The notes below the pieces were generated by a model. That model did not search any database. It was given only the letters and a program-made list of their open reading frames with translations, and was not told the origin of the DNA. A stretch of 64,000 bases of DNA from Mastigias papua (Eukaryota; Cnidaria; Scyphozoa; Rhizostomeae; Mastigiidae), in assembly GCA_964019165.1 (NCBI GenBank), contig OZ025282.1, positions 11,172,229-11,236,228 of the forward strand, written 5' to 3'. Of this stretch, positions 37,797 through 48,856 are shown one piece after another (position 1 is the first letter of the stretch; each line of letters starts with the position of its first letter). The translations under genes and the position numbers were made by a program.

Positions 37797-40767
37797 CATT
37801 TTCTACAAATTAATATTTCTCAATTGTTGAATAGTTTTAGGGGAATTTCCGTATTACACGCATTCTTTGATGATCAAAACTGGAGCTTATTTTGTACAGG
37901 AATAATTTAGAGTAAAATAGGATGTTATTAAATCAAAGCACGACATTCATTTTTAATAATGTTACTTTATACACACATTTTCTCGGTAGAACTGCTTTCT
38001 TTATAAAGGTTAGCGTAGTAAGCGAGTATCTGCATCACAACAACTATTGCCATTGACAAGTGAAGCTGTTCTTTGAGTGCATACAATTTCAAGCAGTTGG
38101 CTTACAATTAATGCAAAACTGGACTTTCCGTTGACATTACTGAATAAAGCTGTCACTTGTAGGACTCTGTGACAATGGCCAAGGCAAATGGCTTTACGTA
38201 ACGACAATAGACTTTAAAATCATTAAGATATATGTAAAACTTACCAGAGTTTCAATTAGCTAGTTGCCTGTGGCAATTTAGAGAGAGAAGGAGCTCTCGA
38301 ACAGGCAATAACTGCAAACTTTGTGCCATAATGGCACCTAATTTTGCAATGAAAAGAGAGGGCTCATAGAAGATTAGGCTCTTGGGATAATCAATCAATT
38401 TCGGTAGAGAAAGATGGGCTGATTGACTTTCATACGCGACAATCACACGAAACAACACTTGTTATGCTATTTGATTTGTTGTAGGTAAACTAGAGCTATT
38501 TTATGTGGCCGACTGAGTTCAATACTTGCCATGTCTTTTCCGTACTTTTAGCCAGTATCTATAAATTCATTATTAATTTTGCGCCCAACATTAAAATTAA
38601 ACCAAAAGAAATCACCGAAAAGTTCAGAAAAAGAACGAGGTGTGGTTTACTTGATATCTATATCAATTACAGCAGCAATCTAAGTCATAAGTTATTTTTT
38701 CTGAATTTTTGAAAATTATCCGTTTGAGCTATTATCCTCAACAAAACTCCTGCGATAGCCGGTCATTATGCGGATTTTTTCTCTTCTTTGATATCTCCCC
38801 ATTATCTTTTTGTCCTGATTGGAGTTCTTCATTGGTATGAGTGCTACCTAGTCATAGGCAGATCCAGAGCTTTACTTTGGGTGGAGGCATTTCGGAAAGA
38901 ATATTGTTGGGAAGCAGGCGCAGATACAGCCAAAAATCTGACTCACGCTCTGTGGCCAGAAATTGGAAGTTAAGGAGCGTTCTGGGCGTGGTATGGGATT
39001 CTTTCAAGTCCTGTTTGCACTACACAAACCATCAAATCTTAGTTTTTCCTATTTGTTCAAAAGCTCAACTAGATGAAGGATAGTAAGGAAGTCAGAGAAA
39101 AGCATCCAGTGACCTTATTTGACACTAATGACTTAAGGAGTTTAATGTGGTTGGGAGGTACAATCTGTGATCAATTTAGGATAGTGATTGATGAGTGTCC
39201 AGACCAGTTATTATTGAGGAATAACGCAAAGGGGTTACTAGGATACTAGCCATGTTACTTGCTTGGTTCATTACTTTGGGAGTTGTGCCTGGGGTTTAGG
39301 AGGTATCAGCTCGTGTTCAATATTGTGAGAGAGGACATCTTTCTTTGAGGGCACACTGTTCATACAGAAAAGATAATAAGTGGACTGCTAATATGGGTTC
39401 CAATGCTGTTTCCTCATGGTATAACTATCTTGTCCATTTACTTCTGCACTTTTTGTTCAGAAAAAGAACATAGTGGACTTTTATGCAAGGACCCTCAGGA
39501 GGAAAAGAAAAATAATGTAGAGTTTGGTTATAAGGAATCTTCTATTTTCTGGGCCTAATTTCTCATGTAAACAAACTGCCTGGTTAAGCCTCATAAAGAT
39601 TCCAGTTCTCAACATCGCCACTTTCTATTAGTTAATAGCACTATATCTCTTGATTAAATGCACTGGGAAAATGCAAACGAATGCAAATTAAAAAAATATG
39701 CAGCATCTTCATGAATGCTGAGATATCTTTATCACATGACCCTATCCTAACCAAATATAAAAATGATAATTAACATAACTGAAAACCATGCAAGTAGGTG
39801 CATGATATAAGCACAGAATTATTTGAGAGGCTCTAATACTGCTCAAAGGGAAGCTTCCACTTCTTGTTAATGCCTTGTCCAAGCAATAAAATGTCATCTA
39901 CCTAAAGCTATATAGTGAAATGGCATAGTATTGCTGAATTCTTATTCTGAAAATATTATGCTCAAAGTACTACACCGTGACATAGATGTTACTACATGGA
40001 TTACAAAGTTACTAAGACGAAGGCTGTATTTTGTTCAAGACCACTTTTAAACAATCTCGTAAGTGCATTTAGGATAGATATCTCCAACCCTTAAGCTTGG
40101 GGAAAGTAAAGACAGCACTCCCCATTTATTTCCAATATCAGGGGTACTTTTTGGGCCTCTTTTTACTGTCAAAACGACAGGAGTGTCTCTGTTCATGTGT
40201 GGCCTTTTACAGGTTTGCATACAGTCAAAGGTGAAACTATTCCAAAAACTTACAGCTGCCATTTTTAATTAAGACTGGCATTTTGGGGCGAAGCTATGAA
40301 GAGGCATTCTCACATTTCAAAAAACAATAAACAAAAAGAGAATTGTGAATTTGTACAAATAGTGAAAATGCTGGTTATGGATAAATTAGAAAATTGTTAG
40401 ATGAAAATGGGTACAGTTTTTAGTCAAATTACTGTATTAACGATTTAAAAGTGCTCACTTTAAGTGCTTATATTGTGGAGAACAAAGGGACATGTCGCCT
40501 AGAGAAGGTAGATGAAAACGAATACACTGATCTAATATTTATACTATTTTCTCGGTCGTTACATGATGCGAGCAGACTGTCACTGGCTTTACATTGGAAA
40601 ATTGTGTAAAATTGCAACTTGTGTTAAAAAATATTTAGACATGCAGTTTCTTACAAGACTTACAATATGATCTTCAATGGGCACACACATTTGCTACAAG
40701 ATCATTTGAAGACTGGTAAGAAAATATTGTTGATGAACAATGTTATTTACCTTAATGAAAAGCAATG
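37797..40767. other. intergenic stretch between the ARID3-like gene and the LTR retrotransposon
   Basis: I see no supported gene. Frames at 38503-39083 and 40047-40262 (minus) are unrecognised. The segment 38860-38920 (GGCAGATCCAGAGCTTT, then a G-rich patch) vaguely recalls hAT-type MITE ends but cannot be supported. Confidence 0.4.
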
Positions 40768-40771
40768 ATAT

Positions 40772-41247
40772 TGTTAAGCCTATCTTTTATGAAGGGGCTC
40801 AACTGTGAGTTCTTTAGGGCAATAAGTTCTTAAAAGTCTGTACGATATTTCAACGTTCTATTTACGAATAAGAATAAAACTTACGACCTGAAGGCTTGAT
40901 ACAGGAATCTATCGGCAAGGACCTTCTCTTGAATTCAACGGGTCAATCTTGATGTGCCCTACGCTATACTATCAGAGTTTTCTAAATAATACCAGCTTGG
41001 CAGAACGTCTACTTCTCTCTAACCAAAAAGACTCTTATCTACCTCTAAAACTACGCCTTTTATAACTCACAGCTAATAGATTACGAAATGAAGTAAAAAT
41101 AAGAATTAACAGTAAATTGTCCAATCTGGTTCTTCCTACGGGTTTCTGATGCAATTATTGCACCAGCAGTTGCGATTTAATTTTGAAATAGTTATAACGT
41201 CATTCCTCAATCTGTGCAAACTGGCGATGAGCCTCCTTTTCGTAACA
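40772..41247 (-). repeat. 3' LTR
   Basis: A 476-bp repeat, identical by eye to 46779-47254, beginning TGTTAAGCC and ending CGTAACA on the plus strand. Confidence 0.95.
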
Positions 41248-41250
41248 TGA

Positions 41251-41262
41251 CTCCCCCCTTTT
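41251..41262 (-). other. polypurine tract
   Basis: AAAAGGGGGGAG on the minus strand, three bases before the 3' LTR. This is the usual position for the plus-strand primer. Confidence 0.85.
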
Positions 41263-41309
41263 AGGACAAGCCTCCCGGCTTGAGCTGGGGACGGATGTCC
41301 ATAGGCAGT

Positions 41310-44300
41310 TTATATAGCGCGAATTATGGCTGGCTGGAATCGATCTTCTGGACGCGTAATCGGCGGCTCTGAGTCTTCTGTATTGTCAACATTTAATGGA
41401 GTTGGAACCGAATTTCCCTCAGAGAGAGTGCTAGGAACATCTGGTAAGACTTCTGAGACAAAGCTATCCGACGGTAAATCTGACTCCTGGAGATCCGGTG
41501 TTATAAGGTCGTCATTCGGCGGTTCAATAGGGCGATCAGCCGGGTCATAATATGGCTTAAGACGATTTGCGTGCACTGGAACTGAAACTGGACGATTATC
41601 TAGAGTGCGTAATTTGAAATGAACGGGCGACAATTTAGCGACAATACGATATGGTCCGTGAAAATTGTGCTGGAGTTTTTTTGATAAGCCCTTTTTTTTC
41701 TTCGGGGTGTATACCCATACGCGACTACCGACTTCGAAAGGAACAGGTGAAGCCTTCTTATCATAGTACGATTTCATTTTTTGTTGAGCCAGTTGCGTGT
41801 TCGAGAGAATAAGCTGTTGAGCACTTTCAATGTTTTCAACAATTTTAGCACGAAGCTGCGCAACTGATGTCGATACATTTGAATCGGGCAAAATAAGGGC
41901 CGCATCAATAGGTAGGCGTGGTTCTCGTCCGTATAATAAGTAGAATGGTGACTCACCTGTAGTGGCATTGAGAGAAACTCGGTATGCAAACAATACCAAC
42001 GGTAAATGCTTATCCCAGTCCTTCTGATTCGTGCTAACGTACATAGATAGCGCTTCAGCTAGTGTGCCATTAAAACGTTCCACTAGGCCGTCCGTCTGCG
42101 GGTGATAAGCAGTGGTGTGTAAGCGCCGCGTGGTCAAAAGTTTACAGACTTCCTTTACGATAGATGCCATAAAATTAGGTCCTCGGTCCGATAACAAGGC
42201 GCGTGGGGCACCATGACGCGCTACAATTTCGTTTACGAGTAATTCAGCGATACGCGGAGCTTCGATAGATGGCAAAGCAAAAGCCTCCGGCCAGCGAGTA
42301 TAGTAGTCTGAAAAAACGATGATATAGCGATTTCCATCGTGGGATGGCGGGAAAGGACCAAGAGCATCCATAGCAATACGATCAAACGCTCCTTGCACTG
42401 GAATTGGGAGGAGAGGAGCTTTATGTGCCCTCCTAGGAATCTTTTTCATTGCACAATCGACACATGAGTTGCACCAATGGGCAACATCCTTGTACATGTT
42501 GGGCCAATAATAACGCGCCCGAATTTTCTCATACGTTTTTGTGATTCCAAAATGACTACCAGTTGGATCGTCGTGGCAAGCAACAAGGATCTCGTGGCGC
42601 AAAGAGGCAGGTATGACAACTTGACTGGACAAGGACCGAGCTCTTCTTTTACCAGGGCTCCAAAGGTGACACAAAATTTCATTTTCATCTAAATAGAAGT
42701 CGTCGATAGATAGTAACAATGAACGGGCTTGTGAGTCGTCGGCTGGTAACTGAGTGGATTCTAGATATCTGATGATATCAGCGAGGTCCCTGTCCTCTCG
42801 CTGTAGCTTAGCTAGTGAGTCTGGTTGCGGGCAAGGATGCTCAATTACCGCGACAGGACGTGTTAAAGACGATGGAATAGATTCAGGCTTGATTAAATGT
42901 TGCGGGGGTGCATAAGAACGGCGAGAAAGGGCATCTGCATTACCATTAAGAGTACCGGCACGATGAATTATTTCAAAATCATACTGTTGTAATTGTAGTG
43001 CCCATCGAGCAAGCCTGCCAGTTGGATCCCGTACTTTCATCAGCCACGACAAACTCCCATGATCGGTGTGAACAAAAAACCTTTTTCCAGAAAGATATGG
43101 TTGATATCGTTTTATGCCATCAACTACTGCCAGCGCTTCACGTTCTGTTGTGCTATAACGTTTTTCTGTTACAGGAAGCTCACGTCCTCCATATGCCAGA
43201 ACAACTTCTTTTCCATCTACTATCTGACCAAGAATGTAACCTAATGCAGTCTGGCTTGCATCCGTATAAAGATGAAATGGCGCAGAGAAATTTGGATATG
43301 CTAAAATTGGCGGCGAGCACAAGCGTTTTTTCAGCTCTGAAAAGGCAGTTTCGCAATCTGGAGTCCAAACAAACGAGATGTTTTTACGAGTTAAAGTATT
43401 CAACGGTGAGGCAATCTTCGAGAACCCTTCGACAAAACGACGATAATAATTACATAGGCCCAGAAAGCTGCGAACTTCTTTCACAGTTTTTGGCGTAGGA
43501 AAAGACTTAACAGCCTCGAGTTTCTGCGGATCAGGGGCAATGCCCGACGAAGATACGATAAATCCAAGATAGTTCACTGAATCTTGAGCGAAATGACATT
43601 TTGATGGCTTTAATTTTAGGTTGGCAGCACGGAATCGATCGAAAACAGTTTTTAAACGAGATAAATGATCCGAAAAGGACGATGAAAATATGATGACGTC
43701 ATCTATGTAAACGAGGCATATCTTCCATTCGAGGCCATGCAATATTCTGGACATAAGTCGTTGAAATTGTGGGGGAGCATTGGTTAAACCGAAACTAAGA
43801 ACATTAAACTGGTACAATCCAGCATGTGAAATGAATGCAGTTTTCTCTTTAGAATCCGGATGCATAGCAACTTGGTGGTAACCCGATTGAAGATCTAAGG
43901 TTGAAAAATATTTGGCTCCAGCGAGAGAGTCTAAAGCATCATCGATTCTTGGGAGTGGATAACTGTCCTTACGGGTTACAGCGTTTAGTTTCCGATAATC
44001 AATGCAAAAACGGGTCCCCCCATCTTTCTTCTTGACAAGTACAACTGGAGAGCTCCATGGGCTAGAAGAAACCTCAATAATGCCTTGATCTAGCATTTCA
44101 TTAATGTGCTTTTCAATAGAGGCCTTCTGGCTGTGCGAGATGCGATATGGTTGTTGTTTGATGGGCATCGCATTACCTGTATCAATCCCATGCTGAACTA
44201 TAGTTGTGTGGCCTAAATCTAAGGTGGATTTAGCGAAAATATCAGAATATTGGTCTAACAATGTTTGTAGCTTATGATTTTCTTGAGAGGATAGATTTCG

Positions 44301-45317
44301 ACTAGGCAAACAACTGAATTTCAGAGGAGTCATTCCTGATGCAGTATTAACATGGGAGTCCATGGCAGAAACAGAGGGGTCTGAATCAAGAGGAATAATG
44401 TCATCGGTGACTTTTGTCTCTTCAAATTTTGCAATGGTAGCACCTTTATGGATCAACACGGGAGAATCCGAAGGATTAATCAGCCGCAGGGTTACTTTAC
44501 CGTCACTATCGGGCTGGCAAAGTGTAGATGCGCAAAGTAGATGATAACGATCAGAAAGTTTGGGTACTCCTTCTATTAAACCTACAGCAGGTTCAGAGGG
44601 AAATGATGTTAAGACAGCTGGAATAACAACTTCACTACTACCATCAATAACGAACGTTCTTGCTATTCTAACGTCAGCAGTCAGCGGGGGAGTATCACCG
44701 TTAGCAAAACATACACTATCATTTCCGGCAAACGTTACCTTTTCATTACCAACATCCACTACTGCGCGATATTTCTGTAAAAAATCTCTCCCTAGGACGA
44801 CATTATACGACAAGTCCGGAACAACGACAGCATTACAATCATAATCACATTGTCCAATCGAAAGATCAAAAGATACGGCACCGGTTACAGGTACTGTGCC
44901 CCCATTTGCGGTTTTAATACTCTCAAAAAGCTGTTTCTGCGTCAAAGCATATTTACATCTCAAAACATCATGAAAAAATCCTTCACTAACGACTGTTACT
45001 GCGGCACCAGTATCTACCAATAGCTTAAAATGCTGCTTTAAAATAGTTCCCCAGATCAAGACATTAGATGGGGTCGATACAGCATGCAATGTTTTAGAAT
45101 GTACTTGTAAAGATGGGCTGATTGTGTTTTTGACTTCACGTTCAATAGCAAAATTCTCGTCCGTAAAATCGGTTTGGGTTCCTTGGGAAAACTTTTGAAC
45201 CTCTGAGATATCTCTGTTACTAGGCATTGATGAACTGACTTTTTTATTTCTTTGCGTAAAAGCTGGCGGGACTTTTTGGTTTCTCGGGAATGGCTGGTGG
45301 GCCCTCACTGTCCCCAT
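41310..45317 (-). CDS. pol: pol polyprotein of the intact Gypsy element (PR-RT-RH-IN)
   Basis: An unbroken frame of 1335 codons from the first ATG at 45317. In practice it is probably entered by -1 frameshifting upstream. Residue positions count from that ATG. Protease: [12 protein letters not shown] at about 99-110. [18 protein letters not shown] at about 430-445, and the catalytic YIDD at 537-540. RNase H begins near 680 (LYTDAS) with TEREALAVV and TDHGSLSWL. Integrase has HHCC zinc residues H915, H922, C952 and C955, then the core D983 (AMDALGPF), D1044 (SDRGPNF) and E1080 (GLVERFNG). A GPY/F module (NFHGPYRIV) lies near 1220, with an acidic C-terminal tail and no chromodomain seen. All catalytic residues are present. 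Confidence 0.95.
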   Translation of the reverse strand: MGTVRAHQPFPRNQKVPPAFTQRNKKVSSSMPSNRDISEVQKFSQGTQTDFTDENFAIEREVKNTISPSLQVHSKTLHAVSTPSNVLIWGTILKQHFKLLVDTGAAVTVVSEGFFHDVLRCKYALTQKQLFESIKTANGGTVPVTGAVSFDLSIGQCDYDCNAVVVPDLSYNVVLGRDFLQKYRAVVDVGNEKVTFAGNDSVCFANGDTPPLTADVRIARTFVIDGSSEVVIPAVLTSFPSEPAVGLIEGVPKLSDRYHLLCASTLCQPDSDGKVTLRLINPSDSPVLIHKGATIAKFEETKVTDDIIPLDSDPSVSAMDSHVNTASGMTPLKFSCLPSRNLSSQENHKLQTLLDQYSDIFAKSTLDLGHTTIVQHGIDTGNAMPIKQQPYRISHSQKASIEKHINEMLDQGIIEVSSSPWSSPVVLVKKKDGGTRFCIDYRKLNAVTRKDSYPLPRIDDALDSLAGAKYFSTLDLQSGYHQVAMHPDSKEKTAFISHAGLYQFNVLSFGLTNAPPQFQRLMSRILHGLEWKICLVYIDDVIIFSSSFSDHLSRLKTVFDRFRAANLKLKPSKCHFAQDSVNYLGFIVSSSGIAPDPQKLEAVKSFPTPKTVKEVRSFLGLCNYYRRFVEGFSKIASPLNTLTRKNISFVWTPDCETAFSELKKRLCSPPILAYPNFSAPFHLYTDASQTALGYILGQIVDGKEVVLAYGGRELPVTEKRYSTTEREALAVVDGIKRYQPYLSGKRFFVHTDHGSLSWLMKVRDPTGRLARWALQLQQYDFEIIHRAGTLNGNADALSRRSYAPPQHLIKPESIPSSLTRPVAVIEHPCPQPDSLAKLQREDRDLADIIRYLESTQLPADDSQARSLLLSIDDFYLDENEILCHLWSPGKRRARSLSSQVVIPASLRHEILVACHDDPTGSHFGITKTYEKIRARYYWPNMYKDVAHWCNSCVDCAMKKIPRRAHKAPLLPIPVQGAFDRIAMDALGPFPPSHDGNRYIIVFSDYYTRWPEAFALPSIEAPRIAELLVNEIVARHGAPRALLSDRGPNFMASIVKEVCKLLTTRRLHTTAYHPQTDGLVERFNGTLAEALSMYVSTNQKDWDKHLPLVLFAYRVSLNATTGESPFYLLYGREPRLPIDAALILPDSNVSTSVAQLRAKIVENIESAQQLILSNTQLAQQKMKSYYDKKASPVPFEVGSRVWVYTPKKKKGLSKKLQHNFHGPYRIVAKLSPVHFKLRTLDNRPVSVPVHANRLKPYYDPADRPIEPPNDDLITPDLQESDLPSDSFVSEVLPDVPSTLSEGNSVPTPLNVDNTEDSEPPITRPEDRFQPAIIRAI

Positions 45318-45341
45318 TGAGAGGGCCCTGTGCCGTTTAAA
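45299..45341 (-). promoter_or_regulatory. -1 ribosomal frameshift signal between gag and pol
   Basis: On the minus strand the heptamer T TTA AAC (45341-45335) sits exactly in the gag reading frame. Six nucleotides (45334-45329) separate it from a perfect 8-bp GC-rich stem, GGGCCCTC (45328-45321) with GAGGGCCC (45306-45299), around a 14-nt loop. Pol lies in the -1 frame relative to gag. Slippery site, spacer and stem match the standard -1 frameshift architecture used by retroviruses and retroelements. The loop contains GGGGAC and might form a pseudoknot with downstream sequence, but I did not establish one. Confidence 0.85.
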
Positions 45342-46420
45342 GAAGCATCATTACGATTTTGCGGCTGCTGGTATTGGGACTGTGCATGTTGGCCTGCAAA
45401 ACTACGGGAACCTCCACGGAACGGGGGCTGCTGAGTTCTTTGTGGAACATCCCAGCAATAACGGGCCACGTGACCTACGCGATTACACGCATTACAAATG
45501 GGCCGCCCATCGCTCGTGCGGATATTTCTACCCCTAGCAAAAGTGTTTGTTGCTTTCCAATTATGTTGATTGTTTCCATGGTTACTTCTTCGTGCCTCTT
45601 GTCTAAAACCTGTCTGAATGGCAGCTATTATTTCATGTCTCAGACCCTGGAAGTCACCGGAAGGATTAGCAGCTTGAGACGGGGTTACAATGGTATTGTT
45701 TGCACTTAGGGCATCTAACTGGGCAGCATCCTGATGGGGAGTTTTGTTTGCAAGGGAAAACAAGAGATTTACCTGGCCTTCAAGCTCTTTTATGCGCTGT
45801 TCCTGAGCTGGTACTGATGGAGGTGCTAGAGGAAAAGTATGAGCACTGGTTTTTGACACTGAATCACGTAAACGCGCAAGGTTTTCTGCCTCGGCAAATG
45901 TTTTTGGTTGGTTAAGGAGTACGTGAGTTTTAATAGCATCGTTTAGGCCGTTCACAAAAATGTTCATCATATCTTTATCGGACAAAGAAAGACGCTGAGA
46001 TTTCTTAATGATGTCTTCCGTATACAGAGCAAGCGGTTCGTTTTGACCCTGTTTTCGAGAGTACAACTCTTGTCGAAAGAAAAATTCTAGATTCTGAGAT
46101 CCAAATCGCGTTTTCAGTTCTCCCACTAATTCGTTAAAATCGGAAGTTGTCTCGTTAGGCAAAGTTTGAAACCAAGCCGACGCAGAACCTCCTAACAGCA
46201 AGGACAATGCATTTAACTTCTTAGAGTTGGACCATCCATAAAATTTGGAGTAGCGCTCGAACTGTAGAAGCCACTCGTTTACATCTTCCGTTGGAAACCC
46301 GTTAAACATTTTGGGCTTAAAAAGACTAGCTTGGGAATTACCTTCTAAAGCTGCTTGCATGGCTGACATTTGATTTTGCAATTCAAGTACTAATGGTTGC
46401 TGAGCTTGGTCAAGCGACAT
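45305..46420 (-). CDS. gag: gag of the intact Gypsy element
   Basis: 371 residues from an ATG at 46420. The capsid-like region spans about residues 35-190 ([56 protein letters not shown]), typical of the retrotransposon Gag family. A single CCHC knuckle lies at residues 309-322 ([14 protein letters not shown]), with an Arg/Gln-rich tail. The ORF has no stop before TGA at 45305, which lies inside the frameshift hairpin and overlaps the pol frame by 13 nt. Function: particle assembly and RNA packaging. Confidence 0.93.
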   Translation of the reverse strand: MSLDQAQQPLVLELQNQMSAMQAALEGNSQASLFKPKMFNGFPTEDVNEWLLQFERYSKFYGWSNSKKLNALSLLLGGSASAWFQTLPNETTSDFNELVGELKTRFGSQNLEFFFRQELYSRKQGQNEPLALYTEDIIKKSQRLSLSDKDMMNIFVNGLNDAIKTHVLLNQPKTFAEAENLARLRDSVSKTSAHTFPLAPPSVPAQEQRIKELEGQVNLLFSLANKTPHQDAAQLDALSANNTIVTPSQAANPSGDFQGLRHEIIAAIQTGFRQEARRSNHGNNQHNWKATNTFARGRNIRTSDGRPICNACNRVGHVARYCWDVPQRTQQPPFRGGSRSFAGQHAQSQYQQPQNRNDASLNGTGPSQWGQ

Positions 46421-46758
46421 TTTGAATTAACACTTTTATGAAACTACAATTTCAAACAGTACGTGCGTCGGCAGGATTGCGTGTGATGATGCAATCGAAA
46501 GCAATCGAACTCGCAAAGAAATAAACTGTAAGTCTTAAACCAATTTGTAGCTTTCCGTAGATATTACACACAGTTTCTGATGAGTTACACGACTTTTCTT
46601 TTAAAATTCTCTATTTTCTACTCGCACGGTCTGTTCCCTTCTCTTCGGATGTGTCACTTGACGAACTTTCAAACACAGTTTACGTCTCTACATATACGTC
46701 AATATCAGCATAAAAACTATACAAATTGTCTATAACCATTCAATTTCTTCAGCTTTTA
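46421..46758 (-). other. 5' untranslated leader of the Gypsy element
   Basis: Non-coding sequence between PBS and gag start. Position suggests it carries the packaging signal, but no structure is recognised. Confidence 0.6.
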
Positions 46759-46776
46759 TCCTCACACGGGGCACCA
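46759..46776 (-). other. primer binding site
   Basis: Two bases inside the 5' LTR the minus strand reads TGGTGCCCCGTGTGAGGA. TGG pairs with the CCA end of a tRNA. The matching tRNA 3' end would be ...CGGGGCACCA; I cannot name the tRNA. Confidence 0.75.
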
Positions 46777-46778
46777 CT

Positions 46779-47254
46779 TGTTAAGCCTATCTTTTATGAA
46801 GGGGCTCAACTGTGAGTTCTTTAGGGCAATAAGTTCTTAAAAGTCTGTACGATATTTCAACGTTCTATTTACGAATAAGAATAAAACTTACGACCTGAAG
46901 GCTTGATACAGGAATCTATCGGCAAGGACCTTCTCTTGAATTCAACGGGTCAATCTTGATGTGCCCTACGCTATACTATCAGAGTTTTCTAAATAATACC
47001 AGCTTGGCAGAACGTCTACTTCTCTCTAACCAAAAAGACTCTTATCTACCTCTAAAACTACGCCTTTTATAACTCACAGCTAATAGATTACGAAATGAAG
47101 TAAAAATAAGAATTAACAGTAAATTGTCCAATCTGGTTCTTCCTACGGGTTTCTGATGCAATTATTGCACCAGCAGTTGCGATTTAATTTTGAAATAGTT
47201 ATAACGTCATTCCTCAATCTGTGCAAACTGGCGATGAGCCTCCTTTTCGTAACA
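46779..47254 (-). repeat. 5' LTR
   Basis: A 476-bp repeat, TG...CA ended, identical by eye to 40772-41247. As the element reads on the minus strand, this is the promoter-bearing LTR. It contains TTTATAACTC and GGCGTAGTTTTAGAGG patches in its orientation, but I could not fix a TATA box. Confidence 0.95.
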
Positions 47255-47258
47255 ATAT

Positions 47259-48761
47259 ATTTATTAGTGGCCCGACGGTTTTATTTTACACTGGTGGGGC
47301 CAGATGTAACGTGGCACCCCTAAAGCTCTAGTAAACCTAGTTATTTTACATGAGGTCAAGGGGCTACACTGTTTTTATAAATATAATAACCATGAAGCTA
47401 AAATTCGACATAAAAATTAAGATTTACGTTGAAATCACTGCAGGCTGGATATCACCAGTTGTATAAGAATATGAGGTGATATTTGTAAGCTGTTATAAAT
47501 GATACCTGTATAAGTTTATTTATCCCTATAGATATTACAATTTGATATGTCAGTCGAGGCCAAATCAAAGAGTATAAGTCAGTGTTTTAATAGATTGGGT
47601 TAACATATAATTTTACGTACAGTGATTTTATTTTCACACGCTCTGATGGAATATTTCTAAATCCATTATTTAAGCGAGTTGTATGCTAAGATAAAGGAAA
47701 GACCGAGTATTCCAAGATCTTATTTTTGGAATATTTTGCTTTACTCAGTCATCTTTTATGTAGCTCTAAAGTTGGGAACAGTTAGGAAGAATTATCCCTC
47801 TTGAAGTCAGATAATATACTCCAAAATAATTTATTCAGAAGAACAGCTAAAGATCTTAACTATTCGTAAATAAATATCTTCCGTGGAGTACCTGAGGAAG
47901 AGACGTTCAAAATTTAAAAAATAAACTCATGCTTCATTAAAAGAGTATGCAAGTTCTTAGCTGGATTCTTTCAATTATCGTTTACTTAAAAGAGCATCAT
48001 AAGGAAGCAATTTTATTAAATGCAATAGAATTAAATTGGACATTGGCAAATTCCAGATATAGGGAGATGTGACAGGATAAATGACTTAAATAGTTTAGTT
48101 AAATGGATATTGAAATCAGAGCAGGAGATATTGTTGTGCCTATTGAATAATGCAGCAGAGAAGTTATATAATTGCAGGACTGAAGAATAGGAGAAAAACT
48201 GTGACAACTTTCTGGAAACAGTGAGGGTTAGGGATGGAAACGTAAAAAGCAATGTAGAAATATTCCGAATTGGAAAGCACCAAAGAGGGATAGCTTAAAG
48301 AATATTTGATTAAGCATCTACCTTACCTTTATACGAGAATATTTTATCAACGTAACGGGAAAATGAAGTTTTAAGATGATCTACCTACATGTACGACATA
48401 TTGTCGCATTGTGCTACTCGAAAATGACCCCAACTAAGTAACGTAGAGGAAACCTATCGCCATAATACTTGCTTCCACTAATGTGGAATCTCTCAACACA
48501 AGTAGTAGTAGAAGAAATGAGTAATGACTTTTAATTGTAATCGATGTGCATGAAATTCACCTGGAACTAATAACAACCAACTATTTTTTATTACAAGCTA
48601 TAACTTTGTTTTCGAAATGCTACATGGAAATTTCTTCGTTACTAATTTTTTATTTTTCTAAATTTCAATGGATTCATCACTGTCATGCAGAGTGCTACAT
48701 AGAATTTGGCATCTCAAAGTAAGCTTATTCACACTCACACTTCGACCACTTGTTTCTGTAG
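47259..48761. other. non-coding stretch, possible old LTR edge
   Basis: No gene seen. At 47287-47315 the minus strand reads ...GTGCCACGTTACA followed by TCTGGCCCCACCAG, which looks like an LTR end (..ACA) followed after two bases by a PBS starting TGG. This might be a remnant of an older LTR element. The frame at 48031-48252 (minus) is unrecognised. Confidence 0.3.
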
Positions 48762-48856
48762 ATTCCTACAATGAAGAGCTCCCTATTCCAAATTCAGAAA
48801 CAATATTTCAGATGTGCATGACACTTCTCCCAAGTGTGCAGCAACTCTACTCTAAG
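48762..48856 (+). CDS. orphan exon candidate, unknown protein (BESS-like segment)
   Basis: A 95-nt segment sits between a strong acceptor (ccacttgtttctgtag) and a strong donor (AAG|gtaagc). It is open in a frame giving SYNEELPIPNSETIF then QMCMTLLPSVQQLYSK. The IFQMCMTLLPSVQQL part loosely resembles the BESS motif (F-x-x-S-L-L-P-x-x-x-x-L) of MADF-BESS proteins. No neighbouring exons were identified on either side, so it may be a chance frame. Confidence 0.25.

Larger units (their letters stand above)
40768..47258 (-). mobile_element. intact-looking Ty3/Gypsy LTR retrotransposon with target duplication
   Basis: The element occupies 40772-47254 (6483 bp) between ATAT duplications at 40768-40771 and 47255-47258. 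Both LTRs are 476 bp, and side by side I saw no difference. Internal parts in minus-strand order are PBS, gag, frameshift signal, pol and a polypurine tract. There is no third ORF between pol and the 3' LTR, so no envelope-like gene. Open frames plus identical LTRs indicate a very recent insertion, possibly from an active family. Domain order PR-RT-RH-IN identifies the Ty3/Gypsy (Metaviridae) group. Confidence 0.95.

Noticed and set aside
38860..38980. Possible hAT MITE end
   Set aside because: Only a short resemblance (GGCAGATCCAGAGCTTT) with no partner end or target duplication found.
41326..45915. Plus-strand frames across the Gypsy element
   Set aside because: Antisense shadows of gag and pol, which carry all recognisable motifs on the minus strand.
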